A stretch of DNA of 64,000 nt from Membranipora membranacea (GCA_914767715.1 OU612068.1:23932001-23996000); one strand, 5' to 3'. Shown: positions 40,001 to 53,500, counted from the first letter of the stretch. Numbers and translations: made by a program. Notes: generated by a model from the letters alone, not told the origin.

Positions 40001-43000
40001 CCATCTCCAGTGGTATGTAGAGGCCACAATCTCCTAGATAATGATCGTCCAGCCCACCAGTTAATGTGACCTGTTATAAAAAATGAAACAAATTTTGTTT
40101 GTAAATAAAAAAATTGTGACTATTTCAAACTCACCAACAAACTTGACGTACCAATACTTGATGGATAGTGGTTGCGAAGCAAAAATAGACAAAGCGCTAT
40201 GATCTAAGAAATTGGGTGATAAGTTCTGAGGATGACTAATCATCATCATCACCGCTTCACCACTACAGTGTAAAACATGGACGTATATATACTCATTAAC
40301 ATAACCAAATATACAATCCAGGCATATGCACTAGTAACACTGCTATCTCATTACCATAACCAGAATCCACAAATCGCTGCATGTGATTATGAGTGTTAGT
40401 GATGATGGTATGCATAGGTTTTCATACAACTTTTCAAACCAGTATGGGCAAACTTTTTTGCAGCAATCACCAACAGGATGCTCTGATTAGGGCAGTCCTT
40501 CATTACAATTTGTAATAATTACAAGCTTTTTTTGTCCAAGATATCAAATTTGGGGACACTGTAAGTGTAATGGGTACTTTGTTATGTTAACAAAGACGGT
40601 ACTTTGTTGAGCAGTACTGTTGCTACTAACCCCAACATGTTTATAGCCTGAACACTAACTTTAAGTTACACTAAAATGGAAATATTATCAATACTCACCA
40701 GTTTTCTCAAGAATATTCATAGTAACAAAATCGATGAGCTCTTGTTCGATGTAATCAGATAAGTCTCTATGTAATGTTGTGAGATCAGGGATCATGAAAG
40801 TGTTGTCGAAGCTTTGAAGAGAAAAAGATAAGACGGGCATAAATATCTACAATGTGAGTTAATGCAACGAGTGCATAGAATGTAGAAATCTAGAAAAAAT
40901 ATTAGACAATCTTTGTCTCGTAAGTTATCCCCGGGTAGTGAGTTGAATATTACTAAAATAAACATATCCATAATAATGTTCATGGTTTCTGCTAAGCCTT
41001 TGTATGTATGCCCTCAAAATTCAGCAATATCAAGGTATGTATGATGTGCATAGGGCTAATGCTAAAAGATCAGATCGAGACAGATGGACTGAACTTGGTA
41101 TATTTTTGTTGATCAGTATGAAGTTCTCCGGTATTTGTGCCAGTAGCCTACTGGCTAATGTATAACAAATTGCAATGTAATGTTTTCAAAACTGCCTCAG
41201 ACTCATTAAGTATAGTTCCTAATCATCGAGTTCAACTAGGAAACAAAATTGTTTTCTAGAGCCAATCAGAGCCCACAATCTAGGATCTGATTTAACAAAG
41301 TTCTAACCTGATATTAATATTTCTCGATCCACTCGAGTCAGTAATAGCTGTTCTGATATCTTCCTGCCTGCGGAAAGAATCCATCTCATCATAATCAAAC
41401 ACCTTAGAGAGACCTCTGTGCATCCTCTGTGGATGGTCTGGTTTAGACTTCATATCTCCTACAATGATCAATCACCAATGGCTTATTTTAGTCATCTAAC
41501 TGATGGGCTGTTCCATAATGGTGACATATGAGGATGATTTAGGCAAAGTTGCTGGGTTACAGTATAGCCACAGATACTAAATAGTCATTGGCAAAGCTGA
41601 TATAAACCATGCAGAGGTCACATCCTCCACAAAATAAGCTATCAATACCCTCATAAACATTGCTGTGAGCAAAGATTTATGGGACTGAAGATGGCTTGAA
41701 GTGATTTGCAATGGACGACAACCACCAACCACGCAAAATTTAGTAGAAAAAACGCACATGAAAATTACAATATTTTGGCGTTCCATATGTATAGAGGTTT
41801 ACTCATAAATAAACTCTAGACAGCAGCATATGTAGATGAGGACTTGACCACACCTTATGACCGGTGAGGAATGCTCATCAACAGGTCACTATCACCATGA
41901 AAACAATGACAGGTTGCTCTGAGATCAGCAGCACAACCTACTCTTTATAATTTTGGCATATAATATTGTATAGTACATAATGTTTATATCCAGGCACAAA
42001 CCCCCCCCCCCCCCACAAAACCTAGGGATTGAAAGGTACTAAAATTAATGACCTTTTCATAGCAAAGAGGAAGTAGGCTATTATAGGTCCTAAATACCAA
42101 ACATACTTGACTGATAGCCAGCTGCAGAGCTTTCAGAGCCTGTCCTGGGTACAGGGGAGTTTGAAGAACAGTAGAATTGTCTGTATGCTTGTAGGGCATC
42201 ATTCAACTTCCAATTCTTGGCTGTAAACATGAGATACAAGTATGCTATAGACATTGCACTGTGTTACGGAATCTCAGCTATAGAATGTCAGAATATTAGC
42301 TCATATTCAAAGCCCTCTAGTCAATGCAGTGACTCAGCTATAATAAGCCTGTTTAAAAAATAATTTAGGCAGTGATAGTCTGCTGCGGGCTGACATAATG
42401 ATCTGGGTGTTACAGCTGTTCCCAAATTCCAAGGACTAACTGGTGTGTATTCTCTACCCAGATTACCCAAATATACATCACAGAGACGGTTTGAGATCAT
42501 CAGCAGCCAGTGATTTAATATCGGCTTTTTGATAGGGCACAAGCATTTTGTTTCACGGTCCATGACAGAGATAAATACACACTCATACATAGAATGTGTT
42601 CCACGGAACGATAAGCCGCCATAAACTTTTGTTCAAATGGTTCAATCCCAGGTTCAGGCCAAGGTACCCTTGCCTTGTCACGTGGCAAGTGTTTTTGGTT
42701 TTGTTTTGTAAAAGGTAGTGGCTGGGGGCAAGGCTAGAGGAACCCATGTTGAAGATGGAAGGCTGCATACTCAGTCATAGACATCACAATCTTGGCAGCA
42801 TTCAGATTGGCAAAAACTTTTCCGAGCTACTCAGAAGTATGGAGAATAACAACCCACCTGCCAAAATATCGTTCGCCAGTGATAACTCAACATTAGTCTC
42901 TCGCATAAACTGCATAGTTATCCTCTTCTGTTCTTCAGGCTGGTAATCCTCTTCATACGGAGGAGGAGGTGCCGAGGCCTCCCTATCATCCACATAGAAC

Positions 43001-43110
43001 TGAGACTTACTCTTAGTTGTGCGCTCACGTGACTCATGTTTCGGCCGCCCTGGTCTCTGTGGTAAGACCTGTTGCGTGTTGTTGTCGAGGCTGTAGTATT
43101 GATTAGGCAT
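34077..43110 (-). CDS. OTUD7: OTUD7/Cezanne-type deubiquitinase with four A20-like zinc fingers
   Basis: Fifteen phase-consistent coding exons: 43110-42858, 42220-42107, 41458-41308, 40811-40699, 40070-39972, 39277-39150, 38401-38292, 38099-37960, 37485-37345, 37013-36868, 36644-36576, 36197-35962, 35644-35262, 35090-34929, 34630-34077 (2799 nt, 932 aa; human OTUD7B 843). UBA-like N-terminus ([20 protein letters not shown] then KNWKLNDAL). The OTU domain has the catalytic-Cys motif [14 protein letters not shown], then [51 protein letters not shown] and the catalytic-His motif [12 protein letters not shown]. Vertebrate Cezanne enzymes prefer Lys11-linked ubiquitin chains. Four fingers follow: CKQC-x12-CSTC, CRKC-x12-CSRC, CSYC-x10-CINC, CKRVGC-x10-CRDC. 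A 5' non-coding exon is likely, because the first coding exon has an acceptor at 43146. Confidence 0.93.
37526..37614. repeat. Perfect 27-bp inverted repeat in an OTUD7 intron
   Basis: TTATGACCTAGCCTGTCTTG... at 37526-37552 is exactly complementary to 37588-37614. A direct repeat ACAACACAGCTTGT precedes each arm's core. The same CCTAGCCTGTCT-GACAAG word recurs at about 60175, so it is a dispersed short family. Confidence 0.75.
39365..39428. repeat. TA-rich microsatellite in an OTUD7 intron
   Basis: Alternating TATATA/TATG with interruptions, able to fold on itself. No other signal. Confidence 0.7.
42000..42015. repeat. Poly-C tract
   Basis: Uninterrupted run of about 15 C residues just 3' (in gene direction) of the OTUD7 exon 42220-42107. 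It is prone to length change and sequencing error. Confidence 0.85.
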
Positions 43111-43145
43111 TGTCTCTTTTTTTATCACAGTTAGATCATCAGTTT

Positions 43146-46100
43146 CTGCAATGATAGAAAAACAAATGTAGTGAGTATTTGTAGCCATGAATGACGTAAT
43201 CTCTAACTGCAAGACTTGAGTCTGAAATGGCAATGTTAGACTTGTGTGTGCATTAGAGGATTGCCATTCTTCATTCTGAGGCTCTAATATGAGGTAATAA
43301 TAAAAAATCTCGGTCAGATACTGGGAGGATAGATTGAGTAATATATGACTAGGGCTACAGGTACTAGTTGGGCAAATCAAACCATGAATATAACATCACC
43401 TCATGTAATGCCATTCTCTTTCATGATATGTGTCCCTCAAACTAGGACACATATTGCAGATTTACTGTGCAAATAATGACGAAACTTGAGCTGTGTGTTC
43501 AATGAAATAGTACAATAACTCATGACATTCCAGCACAATGCGTACTGATAGCTAAAATGACTCAAGTACATTATTCATGCAAGGCATTGGATGTGGGGAG
43601 GAATCGTTTGTGGAGCCATCTTAGCATAGCAACATGTTATTCAGGAACAATATCAGACTGCTGCTGTTGTTCATGTAAATTCTCCTCGCCCAAATGTTGG
43701 CATTATCACAATAATACCAATACACTGAGTATTCAACCTTTCACAAGAGAATTACTTGCAAAAAGTGACAATGTCAATGACTCATAAAAGTGTAGAGCTG
43801 CTGTGCATACCCATTTATCTAAATTCAAACCGAATGCTATGATAATTTTAGACTCCAGAGAATGCTGGAAAAGTACTCTATATGCTACGCCTCATGCAGT
43901 TATATGGGAGTTTGTTATGGAGTCTCAAGTATATTCGAAGTTCAACAGAGGGCATGCACTTTGCAGACAGCTGCTGTCAAAACAGAGGCTGCCGAAAGGT
44001 AAATAATCTCCACTATACAACCTAACTGTGATGCTGCACTTTAGCAATTATTACAACATATCAATTGACTCCCATGAATACCGGAAAAGTATAAATTTAA
44101 AGTACTGCTACAAACTAGTAGGCTATGGACACTTACAACATTATTCAAAGACAATTATAGGCCCCTATTACAGTAAATGAAGTAGCCTAATCATTTTGAC
44201 ATTAGCCAACATGAAAAAAATCCAACATTACTCAACCTTCCTTTTGGCACTGTACATATTGATATCCATTGTTCTGCACAAACAAAATTAAACATTATTA
44301 CCAGCAATATACTTCCAATATGATTGTAATAACAGTGTCTGAAAATAGTAACAGCTTCAACCAAAAAAGGCTGTCATGATGCTGTTCTCTTGTGCAAGTG
44401 GACCTACGGTGGTTGACATACTATGTCAACCACCATAGGTTGACATATTAGGCCTACCAATGCATACCAAAACATGTCACGACCTACACAGGAAGAGAAA
44501 TGCTGTGCCAATGGTGCCTTTGCAGACATAATGTAGTACTGACACTTAAAAAGGCCTACACTTTTACGATGATCAATGAAAATGGAGACACAAGGTGGTA
44601 CACTGCGAGGATGAGGGTCATTCTGGGCCTTAGTTATCATTGAGATCAAATATTCTCTCAAAGTTGCATAAAATATGAGTCTAGCACTCATTATGGACAT
44701 CGTGATTTCTACGAACCGTGTCTGGACTGGCACACTAAGTAAAGTTGTGTGATTTTGGCAATCAATGTTCAGAAATCCGTCTTGCGCGCTGTGGTGCAGC
44801 TGTCCATATTATGAAAAACCAATATTTCAAAATCAGTATGAGCCAGCATAACTTTCCCAAAGGTGATTTAAGGCAAAGTAGAAAGGTCCAGTTGAAGATT
44901 AGTTGTTTGTAAACAGTGAAGGCCTATCAATATCACATGAATTGTGTTGCGTGTAATAACGGTGCTGTATCATTTGGGTATTATAATTATTCCAGGTGTA
45001 GTGCTGGAGTGGAGGCAAAGTGTTAAAATGGTGAAGCAATGAATCCACACCAACATGTGACCAAGAACAAAAGTACCCAGTATAAAACTTTGTTTTGCCA
45101 ATTAATTGAAATTTCCCAGTTAGTGACAGTTTCAATGACCAATATTTATGAAGTCAACGAATGCCAAAAACAGGGACAAACTGGAAACAGGGACGAACCG
45201 AAGTGTTTCCGAAGTCAACCCTCCACAGCAGACCACCATGCTTAGCAAACCAAACAACTTATCCTCAGTTATTGTGTGCTCTGAGTCATAGCCCCCAGAG
45301 AACATTAAGTCCTTCGAATTTCTATGCGGCAATATAGACATATATATGTCTTATTAAAATTATTATTTATGTAGATAATTATAATAATATAATAATTTAT
45401 ATTAATAATAATTGACTTGAGATTCGCCTACCAACCTCCTTACTTACATGTGAGTGGTTGTGAATTGTTCCAAGCTACGGTGGTGTGTCCTCTATCAGTT
45501 CATTTATGAGTGATAGGCTAGATCCATCTGAGCAAAACATAAAGTGACCCAATGAGACTATGATATTTCAGAGGTAAAATGAGTCAGAATCAGAAATTCA
45601 TGATAAGCAGCAACTTACAGAATCTGGCCATATCCGGTGTGGCGAATGCTATTTCAGTGAATAAAAATACCGCCACTGAAAAATTCAGCACTCACATCCT
45701 GTATTCTGTATGAATAAAATTGAGTAGTGAGTGATTTTCAAACATGTTTTTTTTTGTGGCCAGTGTCAAATAAGTAACATGCAGGCTTGTAAGTCCAAGG
45801 GCCCATGTGTTCAAGGGAGGGTAACTAGACTCTGGCTAATCAATAAAAATGAATATGCAAGTAGGTCTGGGAGACCAGTAATAATTCGTTTCAAATCAAT
45901 GAAATTGAATGAACATGACGATGAAAACAAGATCTACCACCAGAGGCAAACTCAACTCTGTATATGCATCTACAAAAGTCTACTACGGAAGTTTCCTTCC
46001 GAGGACAATCAGGGACACCAAGGGTACCACAAGTTAAATCCAAAGACAGCATCTAGCTGGACATAAAGTGATGACTGACAACACTAAACAGCATACAGCT

Positions 46101-47331
46101 GTAACCCCCGTTAACCATTAAACACACTGTTAATCATGAGGCACTCCTTTAACTTTTAGTTCCTGAGTGTACGAAGTCTTCAAAGGTATGAACTCCCATC
46201 ACCCTCACATAGATAATATAGACAGGTATCATGGACCTCCTGGACATATATGCCATTGTTTTGCCAATGTTCAGTATCAACCACCCATATTGTTGGTGGA
46301 TACTGCACATACATCGACAAAATAAAGGCATGAAAGTAAACCCCATCAACTGTTACTGTGCAATCAATGAGTTGACAAAAATTGGCTCAGTCATTTGATT
46401 GGTCCCATGGCCTTATGTGGCTTAGTAGGGCTGAGGTTTAGGTGTATGTAGGTCAATTCATAGTAGACAGCCTACATATGCCGTTAAAATGTAGGACAAC
46501 TCCAATATAATTCATATGCCCTAAGTATGCAACGGATATTCCCGACTATACCTATTCTACTAAAGATCCTCCCGAATGAAGAAGCTCATCCTGCCCTCTA
46601 CATTCTACGATGAGTGCATGAATCAACCTTGAACGACCATCCAGACAAGATCGAAGTCTAGAAATAACTTTGATCACTTTCTACGTCTGGTAACCGCTTC
46701 CGACAACAGCTTTTTTTGCGTACTGAAAGTGACCAGAAAAAGAACTTAACCCAATGAACCACTATTGGACAGTTAATAGTACCCCTCTGAAACCAAATGT
46801 CCCTACAAGTCAGATGGTAAAATGGAAAATTTACCCTCTCAATTTCATCCTATGTTCAAAAATTGAGGCATACCCCTCCCCCCCCTAGACGATCTAATAG
46901 GATGTTGTCTTTGATGTTTGTTGATGTAAGTTTATTCAATAGTAGTAGCGGTTCCATAAAAAGAACTCGATAGTAGGTATGCTCAGCACTGGCAGCAAGC
47001 TCACAATAAGCTATGTAGAAAATGTAGAAAGTTGAGCCTTTGTAGCTTTGGATAAAATATTTACACTTTATGTTGCCACTATATTCTGTACCTATGGTGG
47101 TATTTTCCCCGACCCGTGCCTTATCAGTTTATGAGGCCCGCTTCCTCTGTCACCATTAGACTAGTTTCAACATCACATGACAAAAGTAGGCTTGCCGAGA
47201 ATACAGAAGAGGATAGATAGCCTGGATGTCAATTGCTCTAAGATCTAGCTTCATTCAATAAATTGCTGGGTACTGTCATGCTGCACCCACAGCATTTGTG
47301 ATCATTTGTGGTAAATTAGGACGCAGACAGA
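43146..47331. other. Intergenic region, no gene recognised
   Basis: Contains OTUD7 upstream sequence (promoter and 5' UTR expected here), AT-rich stretches near 45355-45420 and a hairpin at 44403-44439. A short ATG-led block with a GT donor near 44269-44237 (minus, MDINMYSAKRK) was considered as a first OTUD7 exon, but its phase does not match. No ORF here has family features. Confidence 0.45.
44403..44439. repeat. Short hairpin
   Basis: GGTGGTTGACATA / TATGTCAACCACC with a 1-nt centre, extended outward by CCTA / TAGG after one mismatch. Part of the sequence (AGGTTGACATA) is repeated just to the right. Origin unknown. Confidence 0.65.
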
Positions 47332-47341
47332 TCAGCAACAG

Positions 47342-47575
47342 GGAGCTGCCGTGGTGCAATGGATAGAGCATGGGTCTTTCAATCGAGAGGTCCCGTGTTC
47401 GAATCCTGGCGTATCACGGTGGTGTCAGGAAGGGCATCCGACCTCAAATGCTCCTGTGCCACAAGCTAGTCTATAAAGTCAGCAGACCCATACTGATGAT
47501 ACCGGAAACAAATAAACCGAAAAACATCCAGGTGTCTCACAGGGTATCGAGACTATAAACAAACGTGAGTACAGG
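47342..47575 (+). mobile_element. tRNA-derived SINE with 10-bp target duplication
   Basis: TCAGCAACAG occurs exactly at 47332-47341 and 47576-47585. The body starts with a Pol III promoter: A box TGGTGCAATGG and B box TGTTCGAATCC at normal spacing. The acceptor stem does not pair, so it is not a functional tRNA. After the tRNA part comes GGTGTCAGGAAGGGCATCCG, a word I associate with central domains of animal SINEs (memory, unverified). It lies upstream of the TMEM70-like gene. Confidence 0.85.
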
Positions 47576-47663
47576 TCAGCAACAGATTATTTTCTAAAGA
47601 CATTTGGCATTTTACTTCATCAATCGATCAATCAATGAGTTGTTGAATAAATTTTGTTGCAGG

Positions 47664-49280
47664 ATGATACTACATGTTGTCAAGACTGTCCTACAAGGAT
47701 GCTCAAACATAAATCAACCAATACAGAAAGCAGTGAGTTGGTCTCTAATATATATCTGATATATTTCTTATTTTTTAATTTGACCATGCTCAACAGCTTT
47801 CAGGTTCTACCCTGTACTGTAACTAATGCTAAAGAGTTCAGTTCAGATTCACTTTCTCCCATCCCTATCCAGGTTGATATATAAAAAAATTCCGATTCTG
47901 GACATGTGCTCCAAGTCTCATAAAACATTTTTTCGTTTATATTATTACTCCCCGCACAGGTTAATCCTTGTAGACGGATTACCAAGTGACTACAATTTAT
48001 GCTGGATCTGAATTACGCTTCCTCTTTAATCATTAAATGTACATTGTTAATTGGTAACCCCTCGTCACTATTCAATGATGGTTTTATGTTCAGGTAATCA
48101 GGTGCATGCGGACTCAGCGCTCAAAGTCTATAGTAGTGACTTCTAGGTCAAAATGGCACCGGCACACTGAGAGCTTTATAAGAAAAGCAGACAAGGTTTG
48201 CAAAGCTGAGCACATAATATACAGGTGAGCGTGGTAAGCCCTTACAGCAGCATGTTTTGTTATCAGTCCGAGATAACAAACCACGTGGTTGTCCTGGCAG
48301 TTGGCTATGTAGGTAACATTGCTATTCAATATATTAGAATAAAATAGTACTGTGACCTGTCAACGCTCTATTTTATTTGAAGCGATGAGACCATAGCCTT
48401 GATGATAAACCTAGACAGGACTAATACTCATTGCTCTGTCCAATCAAGGAGTTAAAGACTCCTTGGTTCAATCAGGAAGGGTTCAATGGTGCAAATATTA
48501 TTTTAGCACAATAAACAAGAGTTATGTTCTCACCTCAAAAGAGGAGATAACTCTTGCAAACAATGTTGTAGCCATGATGCTGCAATAAGAATGTGCGATC
48601 CATCCTATATGATGTATTGCCCCTGGATTATAAACTAATGAGATTCTGTTGGCCTTATGTCAAATCTTGGATACTAATAGTAGTGCTTACTAGGGAGGCT
48701 CAGACCATTTAATGTTGTAGCTGTAATGATTACTAGCTTTGTCAAAGACAGGCTAATAAATTTGTAGAAACTTTGAAAAACATACGTAAGCTGACTGTTT
48801 TGTTGTTGTAGGACAGGTATGGACTTTCTCTTTTACCTGAAGTGGCCGATGATATTGATTAACCCTGTCGTACTCTATCAAGTATACAAAGAGGTGACCA
48901 CATATATGGCAATAAATGATGATCTGATACATCCTTCTCAGATCGATATAAAGACTGCGCCCCCAATTGTGGCTATCGGCGCTATGGTTATATATGCGGC
49001 TTTTACAGTGGCTGTGCTGGTAATCACTAGGACAATGGTGAAACGCATATACTTTAATGAAGAAAACAGCACTTATCGATTGATTGTTGGTAACTACTTA
49101 GGTAATAGACAGTTTAGCGTTGGTCCTGGACAGGTCCGAACATACAAATCTGGCCTTTTCAACCATACTGTGACAGGTAAATCAATCTACCTTCAATATG
49201 CTGGATTTTCAAAAGTCTTTTATTACAAGCACCTGCTAGGGGATGTGGATTCGAGTGGAAATTCCAGCGATGGAAATTGA
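47664..49280 (+). CDS. TMEM70/TMEM186-family mitochondrial membrane protein (probable)
   Basis: The secure part is the last exon, 48812-49280, after acceptor TTGTTGTAG. It has two hydrophobic hairpin segments (FLFYLKWPMILINPVVLYQV; IVAIGAMVIYAAFTVAVLVI), then a soluble tail with KRIYFNEENSTYRLIVGNYL. The layout and the RxYxxExxxTYxxI pattern resemble TMEM70, an ATP-synthase / complex I assembly factor of the inner mitochondrial membrane. Phase-compatible candidate upstream exons are 47664-47732 (MILHVVKTVLQGCSN...), 47804-47872, and either 47960-47985 or 48094-48146. These would supply a presequence-like N-terminus but are hypotheses. TMEM186 or TMEM223 are alternatives. Confidence 0.5.
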
Positions 49281-50570
49281 GAGAAAAGAGTTATGAAAAA
49301 GTTGTGCCGTATTTGGTAACATATACTGTGAGTAAAGGTGTGTAGCCAAAGAGTAAAATTGTGAAGTTTGAAGTTTGTTTATTGCCTAAAATCTAAATTC
49401 TAATATCCATCCTGTGATAGGTTGATAGCATCGAATGTACAGCACATACATGGAAAAATAAAAATAAAAGGAGTCTGAGCTGCATTAGTTAAAAAGTCGC
49501 ATATAAAATTCAAAAAAGTTATTTGTCTTTTGGTTGTTCTACACTTGGATGGCCTATATTTATCTATTTTTGCTCTACGAGCAGATGTTCTGTTTGTGTC
49601 CATTTTAATACGAGAGTTCAAGGGGTGATTAAACATTGGTGTAATATTGTGAAGAAAGTATGTATCTCAAGGTGACACTTTATGTAAGATGAAAGAAAGT
49701 TTATTGGGTAATGAGTTTGTTTCTCAACCATTCAAACTCCCTGAATCATACACCTGCAACCAGGGGCGGTACCTCCCTGCTGCAGCCCTAGCCATGGTTA
49801 ATGTATGGAGTTGTTAAACCTTGTCTTTGGACTTTGACCTCTCCCAATGATCTCTTCAAGGATAAAAGAAGAGGTCAGTGCAAAATATAAACACCATTGT
49901 CAATATCTTTTGCTTTCACTTGTTGATCTGTAAGCAATGAACTAAACAGTTTAGATCATATAGCTGTTAACATAGTCATAATTCATTCTTCTTACTCTTG
50001 CTGCTGAAAAAAAAGTGAGTTGAGATACGTTGTCAGTGATTAGTAATTGCTTTGAGTTCTTTTGTTTTGGCCTGACTGTACATCTCTATGTTGCTCCCAG
50101 CTGGAAGGGGATTTGTTTGTGTAACTGCAAGCCAACGGTACAGTTCCTATAACAGTGCCTTGTCAGTGAGGATGGTTGACCAAAATAGAGAAGAGGTTTG
50201 TTGTGTTAGGTTTAGTAATACAAAGGTGCGTACATTTGTCAGGTCACTATCCATGCATCCCTGTTCATTTATTTGTGTCGAAGAAGGAAGCACAATTGGC
50301 GCTTCTGATCTTGTTTCCGAATGGGGAAATGATTGAGTTTGTAGCCAATGTGTCAGGTGACAATGACGTCGACTCTTTTTAAAAGGCTAGGAAGACTGAT
50401 GGCCTAGTTTTCATTTAGTGCGCATTCAAATCTTATTGATCCTCAAAAGAGCTGCATACTAAACATTCCATAGGCATTCGTCTGAACTCGAAGGCGCACT
50501 TTCAGACAATTTTTGATGTTATTTATAGGCAAATTGTATTCATCATATCAGTTATAGTATATACAGTATA
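49281..50570. other. Intergenic region between the TMEM70-like and RMDN1-like genes
   Basis: 3' flank with A-rich AATAAAAATAAAA near 49455, then the promoter region of the RMDN1-like gene. ORFs at 50088-50382 overlap in two frames and show no family features. No other structure recognised. Confidence 0.45.
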
Positions 50571-53500
50571 ATGAAGTTGGCGTCACAGTTTTTGTCAATG
50601 ACTAGAAATGTACAAACAGCCCTGCTTCAACCCAGACATTTACGGCACCTCAACAAGCACACTTTGAGTCAGTTTGCTCGTCGACCAACTAGTAGCCATG
50701 TGAGGGTGAGTTATTGATGACTACAAATAGTGATAAATAATTGATGATTTTTAACTGCATGGCAAAAAATCGAATACTTTTCAGAACGGCATTTAAACTT
50801 CTGGATGTCGATAAAATGTGAAATATCACTAGGCATTTTGAATATTATTCCTGTTTTCCAGAATGGATTTCACACATTCATCGGCGCTTCCGTGGCAGCT
50901 CTCTTGGGTACATCGATAGTGTACGCCTCTGAAGCAGAAAAGCAAACCTACAAGAAAATATGTGAGTGAATAAACGCAATATCTTTATGACTTGATTATC
51001 ATAAGTCAGTAAACAGTGATCAGGCAGCCAAGCCCGATACTTATTTCAGCAGCAAAATGTTCACCTCGATTAGTCCTAAATGGATATGTAACTGATTAGG
51101 TGAAGAAGCTCTTTTTTGGACTGTCTGAAAATGTTTCAAAGCTGCTTCGCAAATTTCAAGAGGTCCCTATCCTCAACATTTATCAGTCAAAATATTTATG
51201 AAGGGCATTTGATCACAACATTCATGCATATTGCTAATTTATTGGTTACACAGTCATTACAGACAACTGTATTTTATTTTTAGCGGTGGACGAGTCAGAA
51301 AAGGTGATTAAGGAGGCTGATATCTTATATTCTCAGAACCAGCTCGATGATCTCTACGAGTTTCTCAAGCGTTATGAGGATGTGGAGAGTGGACAGATCT
51401 GTTGGAGACTAGCCAGGTTTGTGTGTCCGAAAAACAGGCAAAACTTGATATAATATATATATCTGTATACCAAAACTTATTCCCACACTATTTTCCTATG
51501 AGTTTTCAATGAAGCAGATTCAGAATCAAATTTTTATCCTACTATAAGCAGTTTCCAAGATAGCCCCGTTTTCAGCTCCTTTTTCCTATCCTGCGTGGGT
51601 TGAAAGTACCAAACTGGAGAGAGGACAAATGGACGTATGGAGGTTCAAATTAGAGCTCAGAAAACTGTTTATTATGAGATAAATCATGCTCACACCGATG
51701 TCCCTCCTTGGGGTTGTGTAAACTTTCTTCATGTTGCAGTCCCAACCTCACACAGATCAAGTCAATTACTAGCGGACACAACCATCTCTCTGCTATGTGG
51801 CATATCTGCCTGTCGTCATATCACGTTCAACGGGGTGGTGTATGCCATTATTGAACATCTCTTTGGTGCGGCCTTCTTATTTGGCTCCTGTGGTGTTGAA
51901 GGTCCCGGGGAGCCTCTACATCGACGTGTTGGCGCCCACTTTTATTTCCAATGTGGGTGCCATGACCGCCACCTTCCACTTGAAACTCGTACAGCAAATC
52001 AACTTTTGTATTACAGAGCCGCTTGTGACAAAGCTAAGCATTGTGATGCCAAATCGAAAGAGAGAGAAGTGTTCATGCACGAAGGATTCAAGCATGCGGA
52101 GAGAAGTATAAAGTTTGACGATAAATGTGGAGCTTGTCACAGGGTATGTGTTCACTCTCAAATCTTATGTCAGAAATTTTGTTGTCAGCTTTGATACATT
52201 TGAAGCCTTTTTTGCCCTGTCTCATATTTGATTTATTTTAAGATCACAGCCTTATTAAGAGCACTGGGACAAGCTTTGAAATAAAAGTGCTTGGACACAG
52301 TTGAAGCTTTCGGATTTACTGGAAAGATTATTCTTCACAACTTTCAGAACAACCAAATTTTCTCCTCTTTATAGCATTGGCAGCCAAGAATTTTATTGAA
52401 AAAATGACCAGATTTGGGAGCATGTTCCCCTGACATTGGTCAGATAAATATAAATATATGGTAGTTCGCATGAGACTCGCCTTCAGCATTTACTCCAGTA
52501 ACTACATCTAACCCAAAGAGCAATTATAGTCTTTATGATCCTGTAACCAAGGCCAAGTGATCCTGTTCACTATGCAGGGTTAGGAAACTGTTGTGTTAAT
52601 CATAGTTGAAAAAGTTGAAACCTATATAATACAAAATATATTCACCTATCACTTTGTCTTTTTCATAAATGATGTTTCCCACTATATGATGAAGGTCTCT
52701 GATATTTTGATATTTATTCAGCTGTCATAACAAAATATAAATATGTGTATGTCTGTGTGAGATGCATACTAAAAGCAGCTGACAGTGGAAAACATAAGAT
52801 TAAACAATACTTTCTTGGTCATCTAGATCTGATATTGATCATTTTAAATGTTAAAAGGTTCATAAGTGGCTACTTTTCCTTTGTCCAGTATGTCTAGGCT
52901 GAACAAATATCAGAGGGAAGACCAGACAGCATTACATAATAAAATGCTTCACCATGCAAGGCGATTGATGCCGGTTTATAACCGTGCACGATGCATATAA
53001 ATGCCGGGAAAGGCCCATATATTGTCACATGCCTAATCTAGCAGCATTGAACATCCGTCTTGGTAATTTGTGAATGGATAGTTTGCCATTCAGGCAGGCG
53101 CTGTTGCCTCCCTGTGGTGAAAGTGTCAACTAGTAGTAACAGTGGTCATATACCAGTACCAAATATTGGCCCTGATTCATATAAATGCAAACTTACTCAA
53201 TGAAACAAGTCAATTAACAATTAACATACCAGAGTATAAATGCATTGGCGGATGTTTGCTGTATACAGCGGCCCTTTTCATCCCAACATTACTTCCAACC
53301 GTGATAATTGAAGGTATGTCACTGCGTGCAATCATATCCCATCAGAGATAGTCAATAAAAATGTCCATGGCATGAATGTCTCATCAACAAACATATAAAT
53401 ACTTCCAGTACTTTTATGTTTTTGGTCTCATCAGTCTCAATTACAAAATCGCCCCAAACCCTTCGACGAAGCCGTTGCCACAAAACTTAATAACAAAGTA

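Noticed and set aside
40061-40252. ORF near the OTU catalytic exon (minus) as an extra exon
   Set aside because: It has no OTU similarity and its donor phase does not fit. Exon 40070-39972 joins exon 40699 in phase and continues the Cezanne sequence without it.
42802-43380. 192-codon ORF as a single exon for the OTUD7 N-terminus
   Set aside because: An acceptor at 43146 and a donor after 42858 delimit the real exon. The sequence outside these has no similarity and runs into intron.
44404-44733. 109-aa minus ORF
   Set aside because: It overlaps a hairpin, and has no family features, splice context or compositional bias for coding.
47342-47415. tRNA gene (good A and B boxes)
   Set aside because: The acceptor stem does not pair, the T-stem has a mismatch, and the unit is part of a longer SINE with a 10-bp target duplication.
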